Below are positions 14,201-30,000 of a DNA stretch of 64,000 nucleotides, piece after piece. The notes beneath the pieces were generated by a model, which searched no databases, was not told the origin of the DNA, and saw only the letters and a program-made list of their open reading frames with translations. Within the stretch, counting starts at the first letter, position 1; each line of letters starts with the position of its first letter. Source of the stretch: Sipunculus nudus (Eukaryota > Annelida > Sipuncula > Golfingiida > Sipunculidae); NCBI GenBank assembly GCA_026874595.1, contig CM049318.1, forward strand, positions 56,959,750 to 57,023,749, written 5' to 3'. Position numbers and translations under genes: made by a program.

Positions 14201-17200
14201 TGATCAGCCTTGTTACTTCGACGAACAAAGGTAGCCAGGATTATGTGATCAGCCTTGTTACCTCCACGAACATAAGTAGCCAGGATTATGTGATCAGCCT
14301 TCTTATCTCCACGAAGAAAGGTAGCCATGATTATGTGATCAGCCTTGTTACGTCCGAGGAGAATGGTTGCCAGGATTATGTGATCAGCCTTATCACCTCC
14401 ACGAACGAAGGTAGCCAGGATTATGTGAAAAGCCTTGTAACCTGCGCGGACGAAGGTAGCCAGGCTTCTGTGATAAGCGTTGTTACCTCAACGAATAAAG
14501 GTAGCCAGGATTATGTGATCAGACTTGTTACCTCCACGAACAAAGGTAGCCAGGATAATGTGTTAAAATTTGTTATCTCCACGAATACAGGTAGCAAGGA
14601 TTATATGATCAGCCCTGTTATTTCCACGAACAAAGGTAGCCAGAATTATGTAATCAGTCTTGTTACCTTCACGAACAAAGGTAGCCAGGATTATGTGATC
14701 AGCCTTGTTACCTCCTCGAACAATGGTAGCCAGGATTATATGATCAGCCTTGTTGTATCCACGAAAAAAGGTTTCGGGATTATGTAATCAGCCTTGTTAG
14801 CTCCACGAACAAAGGTAGCCAGGATTATGTGATCAGACTTGTTACCTCCACAGGCAAAGGTGGCCAGGATTATGTAATCAGCCTTGTTACCTCCACGAAG
14901 AAAGGTAGCCAGGATTATGTGATCAGCCTTGTTACCTCCGAGTAGAAAGGTTGCCAGGATTATGTGATCAGCCTTGTTATATCCACGAACAAAGGTGCCG
15001 GGATTATGTAATCAGCCTTGTAAGCTTCACGAACAAAGGTAGCCAGGATTGTGTGATCAGACTTGTTACCTCCTGCAACAAAGGTAGCCAGGATTATGTG
15101 ATAAGCCTTGTTAGCTCCACGACCAAAGGTAGCTAGTATTATGTTATCAGCCTTGTTACCTCCACCAAGAAAAATAGCCATGATTAAGTGATCAGCCTTG
15201 TGATTTCCACGAACAAAGGTAGCCAGGATTATGTGATCAGTCTTGTTACCTCCACGAACAAAGGTAGCCAGGATTATGTGATCATCCTTGTTACCTCCAC
15301 GAAGAAAGGTAGCCAGGATTATGTGTATCAGCCTTGCTACTTCCACGAACAATGGTAGCCAGGATTATGTGATCAGCCATGTTACCTCCACGAACAAAGG
15401 TAGCCAGGATTATGTGATAATCCTTGTTACCTCCAATAACAAAGGTAGCCAGTATTATGTTATCAGCCTTGTTATCTCCACGAACAAAGATTCCGGGATT
15501 ATGTAATCAGCCTTTTAACCTCCACGAACTAAGGTAACCAGGATTATGAGATCAGCCTTGTTACCTCCACGAATAAAGGTAGCCAGGATTATGTGATCAG
15601 CCGTGTTACCTCCACGAAGAATGGTAGCCAGGATTATGTGATCAGCCTTATCACCTCCACGAACGAAGGTAGCTAGGATTATGTGAAAAGCCTTGTAACC
15701 TGAGCGGACGAAGGTAGCCAGGCTTCTGTGATAAGCGTTGTTACCTCAAAGAACAAAGTTAGCCAGGATTATGTGATCAGACTTGTTACCTCCACGAACA
15801 AAGGTAGCCAGGATAATGTGTTAAGACTTGTTACCTCCACGAATAAAGGTAGCCGGGATTATATGATCAGCCTTGTTAATTCCACGAACCAAGGTAGCCA
15901 GGATTATGTAATCAGTCTTGTTACCTTCACGAAAAAAAGGTAGCCAGGATTATGTGATCAGCCTTGTGACCTCCTCGAACAAAGGTAGCCAGGATTATGT
16001 GATCAGCCTTGTTGTATCCACGAACAAAGGTGCCGGGATTATGTAATCAGCCTTGTTAGCTCCACGGACAAAGGTAGAGAGGATTATGTGATCAGACTTG
16101 TTACCTGCTCGAACAAAGGTAGCCAGGATTATGTGATAAGCCTTGTTAGCTCCACGAACAAAGGTAGCCAGTATTATGTTATCAGCCCTGTTACCTCCAC
16201 CAAGAAAAATAGCCATGATTAAGTGATCAGCCTTGTGACTTCCACGAACAAAGGTAGCCAGGATTATGTGATCAGTCTTATTACCTCCACGAACAAAGGT
16301 AGCCAGGATTATGTGATCAGCCTTGTTACTTCCACGAACAAAGGTAGCCAGGATTATGTGATCAGCCTTGTTACCTCCACGAACATAAGTAGCCAGGATT
16401 ATGTGATCAGCCTTGTTGTATCCACGAACAATGGTAGCCAGGATTATGTGATCAGCCATGTTACCTCCTCGAACAAAGGTAGCCAGGATTATGTGATCAG
16501 CCTTGTTACCTCCACCAAGAAAAATAGCCATGATTATGTGATCAGCCTTGTGACTTCCACGAACAAAGTTAGCCAGAATTATGTGATCAGTCTTGTTACC
16601 TCCACGAACAAAGGTAGCCAGAATTATGTGATCAGCCTTGTTACTTCCACGAACAAAGGTAGCCAGGATTATGTGATCAGCCTTGTTACCTCCACGAACA
16701 AAGGTAGCCAGTATTATGTGATCAGCCTTGGTACTTCCACGAACAAAGGTAGCTAGGATTATGTGATCAGCCTTGTTACCTCCACGGACAAAGGTAGCCA
16801 GGATTATGTGATCAGCCTTGTTACTTCCACGAAGAAAGGTAGCCAGGATTATGTGATCAGCCTTGTTATCTCCACGAACAAAGATTCCGGGATTATGTAA
16901 TCAGCCTTTTAACCTTCACGAACTAAGGTAGCCAGTATTATGTTATCAGCCCGGTTACCTCCACCAAGAGAAATAGCCATGATTTACTGATCAGCCTTGT
17001 GACTTCCACGAACAAAGGTAGCCAGGATTATGTGATCGAATTGTTACCTCCACGAAGAAAGGTAGCCAGGTTTATGTGATCAACCTTGTTACCTCCACGA
17101 ACAAAGGTAGCCAGGATTATGTGATCAGCCTTGCTACTTCCACGAACAAAGGTAGCCAGGATTATGTGATCAGCTATGTTACCTCCTCGAACAAAGGTAG

Positions 17201-18480
17201 CCAGGATTATGAGATCAGCCTTGTTACCCCCACCAAGAAAAATAGCCATTATTATGTGATCAGCCTTGTGACTTCCACGAACAAAGGTAGCCAGAATTAT
17301 GTGATCAATCTTGTTACCTCCACGAACAAAGGTTGCCAGGATTATGTGATCAGCCATGTTACCTCTACGGACAAAGGTAGCCAGGATTATGTGATCAGCC
17401 TTGTTACTTCCACGAAGAAAGGAAGCCAGGATTATGTGATCAGCCTTGTTACCTCCACCAAGAAAAATAGCCATGATTAAGTGATCAGCCTTGTGACTTC
17501 CACGAACAAAGGTAGCCAGGATTATGTGATCAGTCTTGTTACCTCCACGAACAAAGGTAGACAGGATTATGTGATCAGCCTTGTTACCTCCACGAAGAAA
17601 GGTAGCCAGGATTATGTGTATCAGCCTTGCTACTTCCACGAACAATGGTAGCCAGGATTATGTGATCAGCCATGTTACCTCCTCGAACAAAGGTAGCCAG
17701 GATTATGTGATTAGCCTTGTTACCTCCACCAAGAAAAATAGCCATGATTATGTTATCAGCCTTGTTACTTTCACGCAGATAGGTAGCCAGGATTATGAGA
17801 TCAGCCTTGTTACCTCCACGAACAAAGGTAGCCAGGATTATGTGATAATCCTTGTTACCTCCAATAACAAAGGTAGCCAGTATTATGTTATCAGCCTTGT
17901 TATCTCCACGAACAAAGATTTAGGAATTATGTAATCAGCCTTTTAACCTCCACGAACTAAGGTAACCAGGATTATGAGATCAGCCTTGTTACCTCCACGA
18001 ATAAAGGTAGCCAGGATTATGTGATCAGCCGTGTTACCTCCACGAAGAATGGTAGCCAGGATTATGTGATCAGCCTTATCACCTCCACGAACGAAGGTAG
18101 CCAGGATTATGTGAAAAGCCTTGTAACCTGAGCGGACGAAGGTAGCCAGGCTTCTATGATAAGCGTTGTTACCTCAACGAACAAAGGTATCCAGGATTAT
18201 GTGATCAGACTTGTTACCTCCACGAACAAAGGTAGCCAGGATAATGTGTTAAGACTTGTTACCTCCACGAATAAAGGTAGCCAGGATTATATGATCAGCC
18301 TTGTTAATTGTGCGAACCAAGGTAGCCAGAATTATGTAATCAGTCTTGTTACCTTCACGAAAAAAAAAGGTAGCCAGGATTATGTGATCAGCCTTGTGAC
18401 CTCCTCGAACAAAGGTAGCCAGGATTATGTGATCAGCCTTGTTGTGTCCACGAACAAAGGAGCCGGGATCATGTAATCAA
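8221..18480. repeat. Higher-order repeat block, 2,248/2,562 bp
   Basis: The same monomer order recurs at 9300, 11548 and 14110 (steps of 2,248 and 2,562). The step of 2,562 is 2,248 plus a 314-base tandem duplication (seven monomers minus one base) visible as the twin landmarks at 12389 and 12703. A further copy with an internal deletion starts near 15288, and a diverged copy of the same order reappears at 17581-18480, matching 8221-8945. The copies are almost identical in the 9.3-15.5 kb interval. Confidence 0.8.
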
Positions 18481-18593
18481 CCTTGTTATATCCACGAACA
18501 AAGGTGTCGGGATTATGTAATCAGCCTTGTTACCTCCACGAAGAAAGGTAGCCAGGATTATGTGATCAGCCTTGTTACCTCCGAGTAGAAAGG

Positions 18594-21500
18594 TTGCCAG
18601 GATTATGTGATCAGCCTTGTTATATCCACGAACAAAGGTGCCGGGAGTATGTAATCAGCCTTGTTAGCTCCACGAACAAAGGTAGAGAGGATTATGTGAT
18701 CAGACTTGTTACCTCCTGGAACAAAGGTAGCCAGGATTATGTGATAAGCCTTGTTAGCTCCACGAACAAAGTTAGCCAGTATTATGTTATCAGCCCTGTT
18801 ACCTCCACCAAGAAAAATAGCCATGATTAAGTGATCAGCCTTGTGACTTCCACGAACAAAGGTAGCCAGGATTATGTAATCAGTCTTGTTACCTTCACGA
18901 AAAAAAGGTAGCCAGGATTATGTGATCAGCCTTGTGACCTCCTCGAACAAAGGTAGCCAGGATTATGTGATCAGCCTTGTTGTATCCACGAACAAAGGTG
19001 CCGGGATCATGTAATCAGCCTTGTTATATCCACGAACAAAGGTGTCGGGATTATGTAATCAGTCTTGTTACCTCCACGAAGAAAGGTAGCCAGGATTATG
19101 TGATCAGCCTTGTTACCTCCGAGTAGAAAGGTTGCCAGGATTATGTGATCAGCCTTGTTATATCCACGAACAAAGGTGCCGGGATTATGTAATCAGCCTT
19201 GTTAGCTCCACGAACAAAGGTAGAGAGGATTATGTGATCAGACTTGTTACCTCCTGGAACAAAGGTAGCCAGGATTATGTGATAAGCCTTGTTAGCTCCA
19301 CGAACAAAGGTAGCCAGTATTATGTTATCAGCCCTGTTACCTCCACCAAGAAAAATAGCCATGATTAAGTGATCAGCCTTGTGACTTCCACGAACAAAGG
19401 TAGCCAGGATTATGTGATCAGTCTTATTACCTCCACGAACAAAGGTAGCCAGGATTATGTGATCAGCCTTTTTACTTCCACGAACAAAGGTAGCCAGGAT
19501 TATGTGATCAGCCTTGTTACCTCCACGAACATAAGTAGCCAGGATTATGTGATCAGCCTTGTTGTATCCACGAACAATGGTAGCCAGGATTATGTGATCA
19601 GCCATGTTACCTCCTCGAACAAAGGTAGCCAGGATTATGTGATCAGCCTTGTTACCTCCACCAAGAAAAATAGCCATGATTATGTGATCAGCCTTATGAC
19701 TTCCACGAACAAAGTTAGCCAGAATTATGTGATCAGTCTTGTTACCTCCACGAACAAAGGTAGCCAGAATTATGTGATCAGCCTTGTTACTTCCAAGAAC
19801 AAAGGTAGCCAGGATTATGTGATCAGCCTTGTTATCTCCACGAACAAAGGTAGCCAGTATTATGTGATCAGCCTTGGTACTTCCACGAACAAAGGTAGCT
19901 AGGATTATGTGATCAGCCTTGTTACCTCCACGGACAAAGGTAGCCAGGATTATGTGATCAGCCTTGTTACTTCCACGAAGAAAGGTAGCCAGGATAATGT
20001 GATCAGCCTTGTTATCTCCACGAACAAAGATTCCGGGATTATGTAATCAGCCTTTTAACCTTCACGAACTAAGGTAGCCAATATTATGTTATCAGCCCGG
20101 TTACCTCCACCAAGAGAAATAGCCATGATTTACTGATCAGTCTTGTGACTTTCACGAACAAAGGTAGCCAGGATTATGTGATCGAATTGTTACCTCCACG
20201 AAGAAAGGTAGCCAGGTTTATGTGATCAACCTTGTTACCTCCACGAACAAAGGTAGCCAGGATTATGTGATCAGCCTTGCTACTTCCACGAACAAAGGTA
20301 GCCAGGATTATGTGATCAGCCATGTTACCTCCTCGAACAAAGGTAGCCAGGATTATGTGATCAGCCTTGTTACCCCCACCAAGAAAAATAGCCATTATTA
20401 TGTGATCAGCCTTGTGACTTCCACGAACAAAGGTAACCAGAATTATGTGATCAATCTTGTTACCTCCACGAACAAAGGTAGCCAGGATTATGTGATCAGC
20501 CATGTTACCTCTACGGACAAAGGTAGCCAGGATTATGTGATCAGCCTTGTTACTTCCACGAAGAAAGGAAGCCAGGATTATGTGATCAGCCTTGTTACCT
20601 CCACGAACAAAGGTAACCAGATTTATGTGATAATCCTTGTTACCTCCAAGAACAAAGGTAGCCAGTATTATGTTTTCAGCCTTGTTATCTCCACGAACAA
20701 AGATTCCGGGATTATGTTATCAGCCTTTTAACCTCCATGAACTAAGGTAACCAGGATTATGAGATCAGCCTTGTTACCTCCACGAATAAAGGTAGCCAGG
20801 ATTATGTGATCAGCCGTGTTACCTCCACGAAGAATGGTAGCCAGGATTATGTGATCAGCCTTATCACCTCCACGAACGAAGGTAGCCAGGATTATGTGCA
20901 AAGCCTTGTAACCTGTGCGGACGAAGGTAGCGAGGCTTCTGTGATAAGCATTGTTACCTCAACGAAGAAAGGTAGCCAGGATTATGTGATCAGACTTGTT
21001 ACCTCCACGAACAAAGGTAGCCAGGATAATTTGTTAAGACTTGTTACCTCCACGAATAAAGGTAGCCAGGATTATGTTATCAGTCTTGTTACCTTCAAGA
21101 AAAAAAGGTAACCAGGATTATGTGATCAGCCTTGTTACATCCTCGAACAAAGGTAGCCAGGATTATGTGATCAGCCTTGTTGTTTCCGGGAAACAAAAGA
21201 GCCGAGATTATGTAATCAGCCTTGTTATATCCACGAACAAAGGGGCCGGGATTATGTTATCAGCCTTGTTAGCTCCACGAACAAAGGTAGCCAGGATTAT
21301 GTGATCAGACGTGTTACCTCCACGAACAAAGGTAGCCAGGATTATGTGATAAGCCTTGTTAGCTCCACGAACAAAGGTAGCCAGTATTATGTTATCAGCC
21401 CGGTTACCTCCACCTAGAGAAATAGCCATGATTAAGTGATCAGCCTTGTGACTTCCACGAACAAAGGTAGCCAGGATTATGTGATCAGTCTTGTTACCTC

Positions 21501-23600
21501 CACGAACAAAGGTAGCCAGGATTATGTGATCAGCCTTGTTACCTCCACGAACAAAGGTAGCCAGTATAATGTGATCAGCCTTGCTACTTCCACGAACAAA
21601 GGTAGCCAGGATTATGTGATCAGCCATGTAACCTGCACGAACGAAGGAAACCAGGATTATGTGAAAAGCCTTGTAACCTGCGCGGACGGAGGTAGCCAGG
21701 CTTCTGTGATAAGCGTTGTTACCTCAACGAACAAAGGTAGCCAGGATTATGTGATCAGACTTGTTGCCTCCACGAACAAAGGTAGCCAGGATTATGTGAT
21801 CAGCCTTGCTACTTCCACGAACAAAGGTAGCCAGGATTATGTGATCAGCCATGTTACCTCCTCGAACAAAGGTAGCCAGGATTATGTGATCAGCCTTGTT
21901 ACCCCCACCAAGAAAAATAGCCATTATTATGTGATCAGCCTTGTGACTTCCACGAACAAAGGTAGCCAGAATTATGTGATCAATCTTGTTACCTCCACGA
22001 ACAAAGGTAGCCAGGATTATGTGATCAGCCATGTTACCTCTACGGACAAAGGTAGCCAGGATTATGTGATCAGCCTTGTTACTTCCACGAAGAAAGGAAG
22101 CCAGGATTATGTGATCAGCCTTGTTACCTCCACGAACAAAGGTAACCAGATTTATGTGATAATCCTTATTACCTCCAAGAACAAAGGTAGCCAGTATTAT
22201 GTTTTCAGCCTTGTTATCTCCACGAACAAAGATTCCGGGATTATGTTATCAGCCTTTTAACCTCCATGAACTAAGGTAACCAGGATTATGAGATCAGCCT
22301 TGTTACCTCCACGAATAAAGGTAGCCAGGTTTATGTGATCAGCCGTGTTACCTCCACGAAGAATGGTAGCCAGGATTATGTGATCAGCCTTATCACCTCC
22401 ACGAACGAAGGTAGCCAGGATTATGTGCAAAGCCTTGTAACCTGTGCGGACGAAGGTAGCGAGGCTTCTGTGATAAGCATTGTTACCTCAACGAAGAAAG
22501 GTAGCCAGGATTATGTGATCAGACTTGTTACCTCCACGAACAAAGGTAGCCAGGATAATTTGTTAAGACTTGTTACCTCCACGAATAAAGGTAGCCAGGA
22601 TTATATGATCAGCCTTGTTACTTCCACGAACAAAGGTAGCCAGGATTATGTTATCAGTCTTGTTACCTTCACGAAAAAAAGGTAACCAGGATTATGTGAT
22701 CAGCCTTGTTACATCCTCGAACAAAGGTAGCCAGGATTATGTGATCAGCCTTGTTGTTTCCACGAACAAAAGAGCCGAGATTATGTAATCAGCCTTGTTA
22801 TATCCACGAACAAAGGGGCCGGGATTATGTAATCAGCCTTGTTAGCTCCACGAACAAAGGTAGCCAGGATTATGTGATCAGACGTGTTACCTCCACGAAC
22901 AAAGGTAGCCAGGATTATGTGATAAGCCTTGTTAGCTCCACGAACAAAGGTAGCCAGTATTATGTTATCAGCCCGGTTACCTCCACCTAGAGAAATAGCC
23001 ATGATTAAGTGATCAGCCTTGTGACTTCCACGAACAAAGGTAGCCAGGATTATGTGATCAGTCTTGTTACCTCCACGAACAAAGGTAGCCAGGATTATGT
23101 GATCAGCCTTGTTACCTCCACGAACAAAGGTAGCCAGTATAATGTGATCAGCCTTGCTACTTCCACGAACAAAGGTAGCCAGGATTATGTGATCAGCCAT
23201 GTAACCTGCACGAACGAAGGAAACCAGGATTATGTGAAAAGCCTTGTAACCTGCGCGGACGGAGGTAGCCAGGCTTCTGTGATAAGCGTTGTTACCTCAA
23301 CGAACAAAGGTAGCCAGGATTATGTGATCAGACTTGTTGCCTCCACGAACAAAGGTAGCCAGGATAATGTGTTAAGACTTGTTATCTTCACGAATAAAGG
23401 TAGCCAGGATTATGTGATCAGCCATGTTACCTCCGAGGAGAAAGGTTGCCAGGATTATGTGATCAGCCTTGTTATATCCACGAACAAAGGTAGCCAGGAT
23501 TATGAGATAAGCCTTGTTTGCTCCACGAACAAAGGTAGCCAGTATTATGTTATCAGCCTTCTTACCTCCACCAAAAAAATAGCCATGATTAAGTGATCAG
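18594..23600. repeat. Higher-order repeat block, 538 and ~1,529-1,573 bp
   Basis: A 538-base direct duplication (12 monomers minus 2 bases) joins landmarks 18594 and 19132. Further right, landmarks 20806 and 22335 are 1,529 apart (34 monomers minus 1), and 21436 and 23009 are 1,573 apart. This block shares monomer subtypes with the block to its left but has a different order, so it looks like an independent amplification. Confidence 0.7.
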
Positions 23601-24041
23601 CCTTGTGACTTCCACGAACAAAGGTAGCCAGTATTATGTTATCAGCCTTGTTACCTCCACCAAAAAAAATAGCCATGATTAAGTGATCAGCCTTGTGACT
23701 TCCACGAACAAAGGTAGCCAGGATTATGTGATCAGCCATGTTACCTCCTCGAACAAAGGGAGCCAGGATTATGTGATCAGCCTTCTTACCTCCGAGGAGA
23801 AAGGTTGCCAGGATTATGTGATCAGCCTTGTTATATCCACGAACAAAGGTGCCGGGATTATGTAATCAGCCTTGTTAGCTCCACGAACAAAGGTAGCCAG
23901 GATTATGTGATCAGACTTGTTACCTCCTGGAGCAAAGGTAGCCAGGATTATGTGATAAGCCTTGTTAGCTCCACGAACAAAGGTAGCCAGTATTATGTTA
24001 TCAGCCTTGTTACCTCCACCAAAAAAAATAGCCATGATTAA

Positions 24042-27000
24042 GTGATCAGCCTTGTGACTTCCTCAAACAAAGGTAGCCAGGATTATGTGATCAGCCATGT
24101 TACCGCCTCGAACAAAGGTAGCCAGGATTATGTGATCAGCCTTGTTACCTCCACCAAGAAAAATAGCCATGATTATGTGATCAGCCTTGTGACTTCCACG
24201 AACAAAGGTAGCCAGGATTATGTGATCAGTCTTGTTACCTCCACGAACAAAGGCAGCCAGGATTATGTGATTAGCCTTGTTACTTCCACGAACAAAGGTA
24301 GCCAGGATTATGTGATCAGCCTTGTAACCTCCACGAACAAAGGTAGCCAGGATTATGTGATCAGCCTTGGTATTTCCACGAATAAAGGTAGCTAGGATTA
24401 TGTGATCAGCCTTGTTACCTCCACGGACAAAGGTAGCCAGGATTATGTGATCAGCCTTGTTACTTCCACGAAGAAAGGTAGCCAGGATTATGTGATCAGC
24501 CTTGTTACCTCCACGAACAAAAGTAGCCAGGATTATGTGATAATCCTTGTTAACTCCAAGAACAAAGGTAGCCAGTATTATGTTATCAGCCTTGTTATCT
24601 CCACGAACAAAGATTCCGGGATTATGTAATCCGCCTTTTAACCTCAACGAGCTAATGTAACCAGTATTATGTAATCAGCCTTTTAACCTCCACGAACTAA
24701 GGTAACCAGGATTATGAGATCAGCCTTGTTACCTCCACGAATAAAGGTAGATAGGATTTTGTGATCAGCCTTGTTACCTCCACGAAGAATGGTAGCCAGC
24801 ATTATGTGATCAGCCTGATCACCTCTACGAACGAAGGTAGCCAGGATTATGTGAAAAGCCTTGTAACCTTCGCGGACTAAAGTAGCCAGGCTTCTGTGAT
24901 AAGCGTTGTTACCTCAACGAACAAAGGTAACCAGGATTATGTGATCAGACTTGTTACCTCCACGAACAAAGGTAGCCAGGATAATGTGTTAAGACTTGTT
25001 ACCTCCACGAATAAAGGTAGCCAGGATTATGTGATCAGCCTTGTTACCTCCTCGAACAAAGGTAGCAAGGATTATGTGATCAGCCTTGTTGTATCCACGA
25101 ACAAAGGTGCCGGGATTATGTAAACAGCCTTGTTATATCCAATAAACAAAGGTGTCGGGATTATGTAATCAGCCTTGTTACCTCCACGAAGAAAGGTAGC
25201 CAGGATATTGTGATCAGCCTTGTTACCTCCGAGGAGAAAGGTTGCCAGGATTATGTGATCAGCCTTGTTATATCCACGAACATAGGTGCCGGGATTATGT
25301 AATCAGCCTTGTTAGCTCCACGAACAAAGGTAGCCAGGATTATGTGATCAGACTTGTTACTTCCTTGAACAAAGGTAGCCAGGATTATGTGATAAGCCTT
25401 GTTAGCACCTCGAACAAAGGTAGCCAGTATTATGTTATCAGCCTTGTTACCTCCACCAAGAAAAATAGCCATGATTAAGTGATCAGCCTTATGACTTCCA
25501 CGAACAAAGGTAGCCAGGATTATGTGATCAGTCTTGTTACCTCCACAAACAAAGGTAGCCAGGATTATGTGATCAGCCATGTTACCTCCTCGAACAAAGG
25601 TAACCAGGATTATGTGATCAGCCTTGTTACCTCCACCAAGAAAAATAGATATGATTATGTGATCAGCCTTGTGACTTCCACGAACAAAGGTAGCCAGGAT
25701 TAAGTGATCAGTCTTGTAACCTCTACGAACAAAAGTAACCAGGATTATGTGAGCAGCCTTGTTTCTTCCTCGAACAAAGGTAGCCAGGATTATGTGTTAA
25801 AACCTGTTACCTCCACGAATAAAGGTAGCCAGGATTATGTGATCAGCCTTGCTACTTCTACGAACAAAGGTGACGGGATTATGTAATCAGCCTTGTTACC
25901 TCCACGAAAAAAAGTAGCCATGATTAAGTGATCAGCCTTGTGACTTCCACAAACAAAGGTAGCCAGGATTATGTGATCAGCCATTTTACCGCCTCGAACA
26001 AAGGTAGCCAGGATTATGTGATCAGCCTTGTTACCTCCACCAAGAAAAATAGCCATGATTATGTGATCAGCCTTGTGACTTCCACGAACAAAGGTAGCCA
26101 GGATTATGTGATCAGTCTTGTTACCTCCACGAACAAAGGCAGCCAGGATTATGTGATCAGCCTTGTTACTTCCACGAACAAAGGTAGCCAGGATTATGTG
26201 ATCAGCCTTGTAACCTCCACGAACAATGGTAGCCAGGATTATGTGATCAGCCTTGGTATTTCCACGAATAAAGGTAGCTAGGATTATGTGATCAGCCTTG
26301 TTACCTCCACGGACAAAGGTAGCCAGGATTATGTGATCAGCCTTGTTACTTCCACGAAGAAAGGTAGCCAGGATTATGTGATCAGCCTTGTTACCTCCAC
26401 GAACAAAAGTAGCCAGGATTATGTGATAATCCTTGTTAACTCCAAGAACAAAGGTAGCCAGTATTATGTTATCAGCCTTGTTATCTCCACGAACAAAGAT
26501 TCCGGGATTATGTAATCCGCCTTTTAACCTCAACGAGCTAATGTAACCAGTATTATGTAATCAGCCTTTTAACCTCCACGAACTAAGGTAACCAGGATTA
26601 TGAGATCAGCCTTGTTACCTCCACGAATAAAGGTAGATAGGATTTTGTGATCAGCCTTGTTACCTCCACGAAGAATGGTAGCCAGCATTATGTGATCAGC
26701 CTGATCACCTCTACGAACGAAGGTAGCCAGGATTATGTGAAAAGCCTTGTAACCTTCGCGGACTAAAGTAGCCAGGCTTCTGTGATAAGCGTTGTTACCT
26801 CAACGAACAAAGGTAACCAGGATTATGTGATCAGACTTGTTACCTCCACGAACAAAGGTAGCCAGGATAATGTGTTAAGACTTGTTACCTCCACGAATAA
26901 AGGTAGCCAGGATTATGTGATCAGCCTTGTTACCTCCTCGAACAAAGGTAGCAAGGATTATGTGATCAGCCTTGTTGTATCCACGAACAAAGGTGCCGGG

Positions 27001-30000
27001 ATTATGTAAACAGCCTTGTTATATCCAATAAACAAAGGTGTCGGGATTATGTAATCAGCCTTGTTACCTCCACGAAGAAAGGTAGCCAGGATAATGTGAT
27101 CAGCCTTGTTACCTCCGAGGAGAAAGGTTGCCAGGATTATGTGATCAGCCTTCTTACCTCCGAGGAGAAAGGTTGCCAGGATTATGTGATCAGCCTTGTT
27201 ATATCCACGAACAAAGGTGCCGGGATTATGTAATCAGCCTTTTTAGCTCCACGAACAAAGGTAGCCAGGATTATGTGATCAGACTTGTTACCTCCTGGAG
27301 CAAAGGTAGCCAGGATTATGTGATAAGCCTTGTTAGCTCCACGAACAAAGGTAGCCAGTATTATGTTATCAGCCTTGTTACCTCCACCAAAAAAAATAGC
27401 CATGATTAAGTGATCAGCCTTGTGATACCACAAACAAAGGTAGCCAGGATTATGTGATCAGCCATGTTACCGCCTCGAACAAAGGTAGCCAGGATTATGT
27501 GATCAGCCTTGTTACCTCCACCAAGAAAAATAGCCATGATTATGTGATCAGCCTTGTGACTTCCACGAACAAAGGTAGCCAGGATTATGTGATCAGTCTT
27601 GTTACCTCCACGAACAAAGGCAGCCAGGATTATGTGATCAGCCTTGTTACTTCCACGAACAAAGGTAGCCAGGATTATGTGATCAGCCTTGTAACCTCCA
27701 CGAACAAAGGTAGCCAGGATTATGTGATCAGCCTTGGTATTTCCACGAATAAAGGTAGCTAGGATTATGTGATCAGCCTTGTTACCTCCACGGACAAAGG
27801 TAGCCAGGATTATGTGATCAGCCTTGTTACTTCCACGAAGAAAGGTAGCCAGGATTATGTGATCAGCCTTGTTACCTCCACGAACAAAAGTAGCCAGGAT
27901 TATGTGATAATCCTTGTTAACTCCAAGAACAAAGGTAGCCAGTATTATGTTATCAGCCTTGTTATCTCCACGAACAAAGATTCCGGGATTATGTAATCCG
28001 CCTTTTAACCTCAACGAGCTAATGTAACCAGTATTATGTAATCAGCCTTTTAACCTCCACGAACTAAGGTAACCAGGATTATGAGATCAGCCTTGTTACC
28101 TCCACGAATAAAGGTAGATAGGATTTTGTGATCAGCCTTGTTACCTCCACGAAGAATGGTAGCCAGCATTATGTGATCAGCCTGATCACCTCTACGAACG
28201 AAGGTAGCCAGGATTATGTGAAAAGCCTTGTAACCTTCGCGGACTAAAGTAGCCAGGCTTCTGTGATAAGCGTTGTTACCTCAACGAACAAAGGTAACCA
28301 GGATTATGTGATCAGACTTGTTACCTCCACGAACAAAGGTAGCCAGGATAATGTGTTAAGACTTGTTACCTCCACGAATAAAGGTAGCCAGGATTATGTG
28401 ATCAGGCTTGTTACTTCCTCGAACAAAGGTAGCAAGGATTATGTGATCAGCCTTGTTGTATCCACGAACAAAGGTGCCGGGATTATGTAAACAGCCTTGT
28501 TATATCCAATAAACAAAGGTGTCGGGATTATGTAATCAGCCTTGTTACCTCCACGAAGAAAGGTAGCCAGGATATTGTGATCAGCCTTGTTACCTCCGAG
28601 GAGAAAGGTTGCCAGGATTATGTGATCAGCCTTGTTATATCCACGAACATAGGTGCCGGGATTATGTAATCAGCCTTGTTAGCTCCACGAACAAAGGTAG
28701 CCAGGATTATGTGATCAGACTTGTTACTTCCTTGAACAAAGGTAGCCAGGATTATGTGATAAGCCTTGTTAGCACCTCGAACAAAGGTAGCCAGTATTAT
28801 GTTATCAGCCTTGTTACCTCCACCAAGAAAAATAGCCATGATTAAGTGATCAGCCTTATGACTTCCACGAACAAAGGTAGCCAGGATTATGTGATCAGTC
28901 TTGTTACCTCCACAAACAAAGGTAGCCAGGATTATGTGATCAGCCATGTTACCTCCTCGAACAAAGGTAACCAGGATTATGTGATCAGCCTTGTTACCTC
29001 CACCAAGAAAAATAGATATGATTATGTGATCAGCCTTGTGACTTCCACGAACAAAGGTAGCCAGGATTAAGTGATCAGTCTTGTAACCTCTACGAACAAA
29101 AGTAACCAGGATTATGTGAGCAGCCTTGTTTCTTCCTCGAACAAAGGTAGCCAGGATTATGTGTTAAAACCTGTTACCTCCACGAATAAAGGTAGCCAGG
29201 ATTATGTGATCAGCCTTGCTACTTCCACGAACAAAGGTGACGGGATTATGTAATCAGCCTTGTTACCTCCACGAAAAAAAGTAGCCATGATTAAGTGATC
29301 AGCCTTGTGACTTCCACAAACAAAGGTAGCCAGGATTATGTGATCAGCCATGTTACCGCCTCGAACAAAGGTAGCCAGGATTATGTGATCAGCCTTGTTA
29401 CCTCCACCAAGAAAAATAGCCATGATTATGTGATCAGCCTTGTGACTTCCACGAACAAAGGTAGCCAGGATTATGTGATCAGTCTTGTTACCTCCACGAA
29501 CAAAGGCAGCCAGGATTATGTGATCAGCCTTGTTACTTCCACGAACAAAGGTAGCCAGGATTATGTGATCAGCCTTGTAACCTCCACGAACAAAGGTAGC
29601 CAGGATTATGTGATCAGCCTTGGTATTTCCACGAATAAAGGTAGCTAGGATTATGTGATCAGCCTTGTTACCTCCACGGACAAAGGTAGCCAGGATTATG
29701 TGATCAGCCTTGTTACTTCCACGAAGAAAGGTAGCCAGGATTATGTGATCAGCCTTGTTACCTCCACGAACAAAAGTAGCCAGGATTATGTGATAATCCT
29801 TGTTAACTCCAAGAACAAAGGTAGCCAGTATTATGTTATCAGCCTTGTTATCTCCACGAACAAAGATTCCGGGATTATGTAATCCGCCTTTTAACCTCAA
29901 CGAGCTAATGTAACCAGTATTATGTAATCAGCCTTTTAACCTCCACGAACTAAGGTAACCAGGATTATGAGATCAGCCTTGTTACCTCCACGAATAAAGG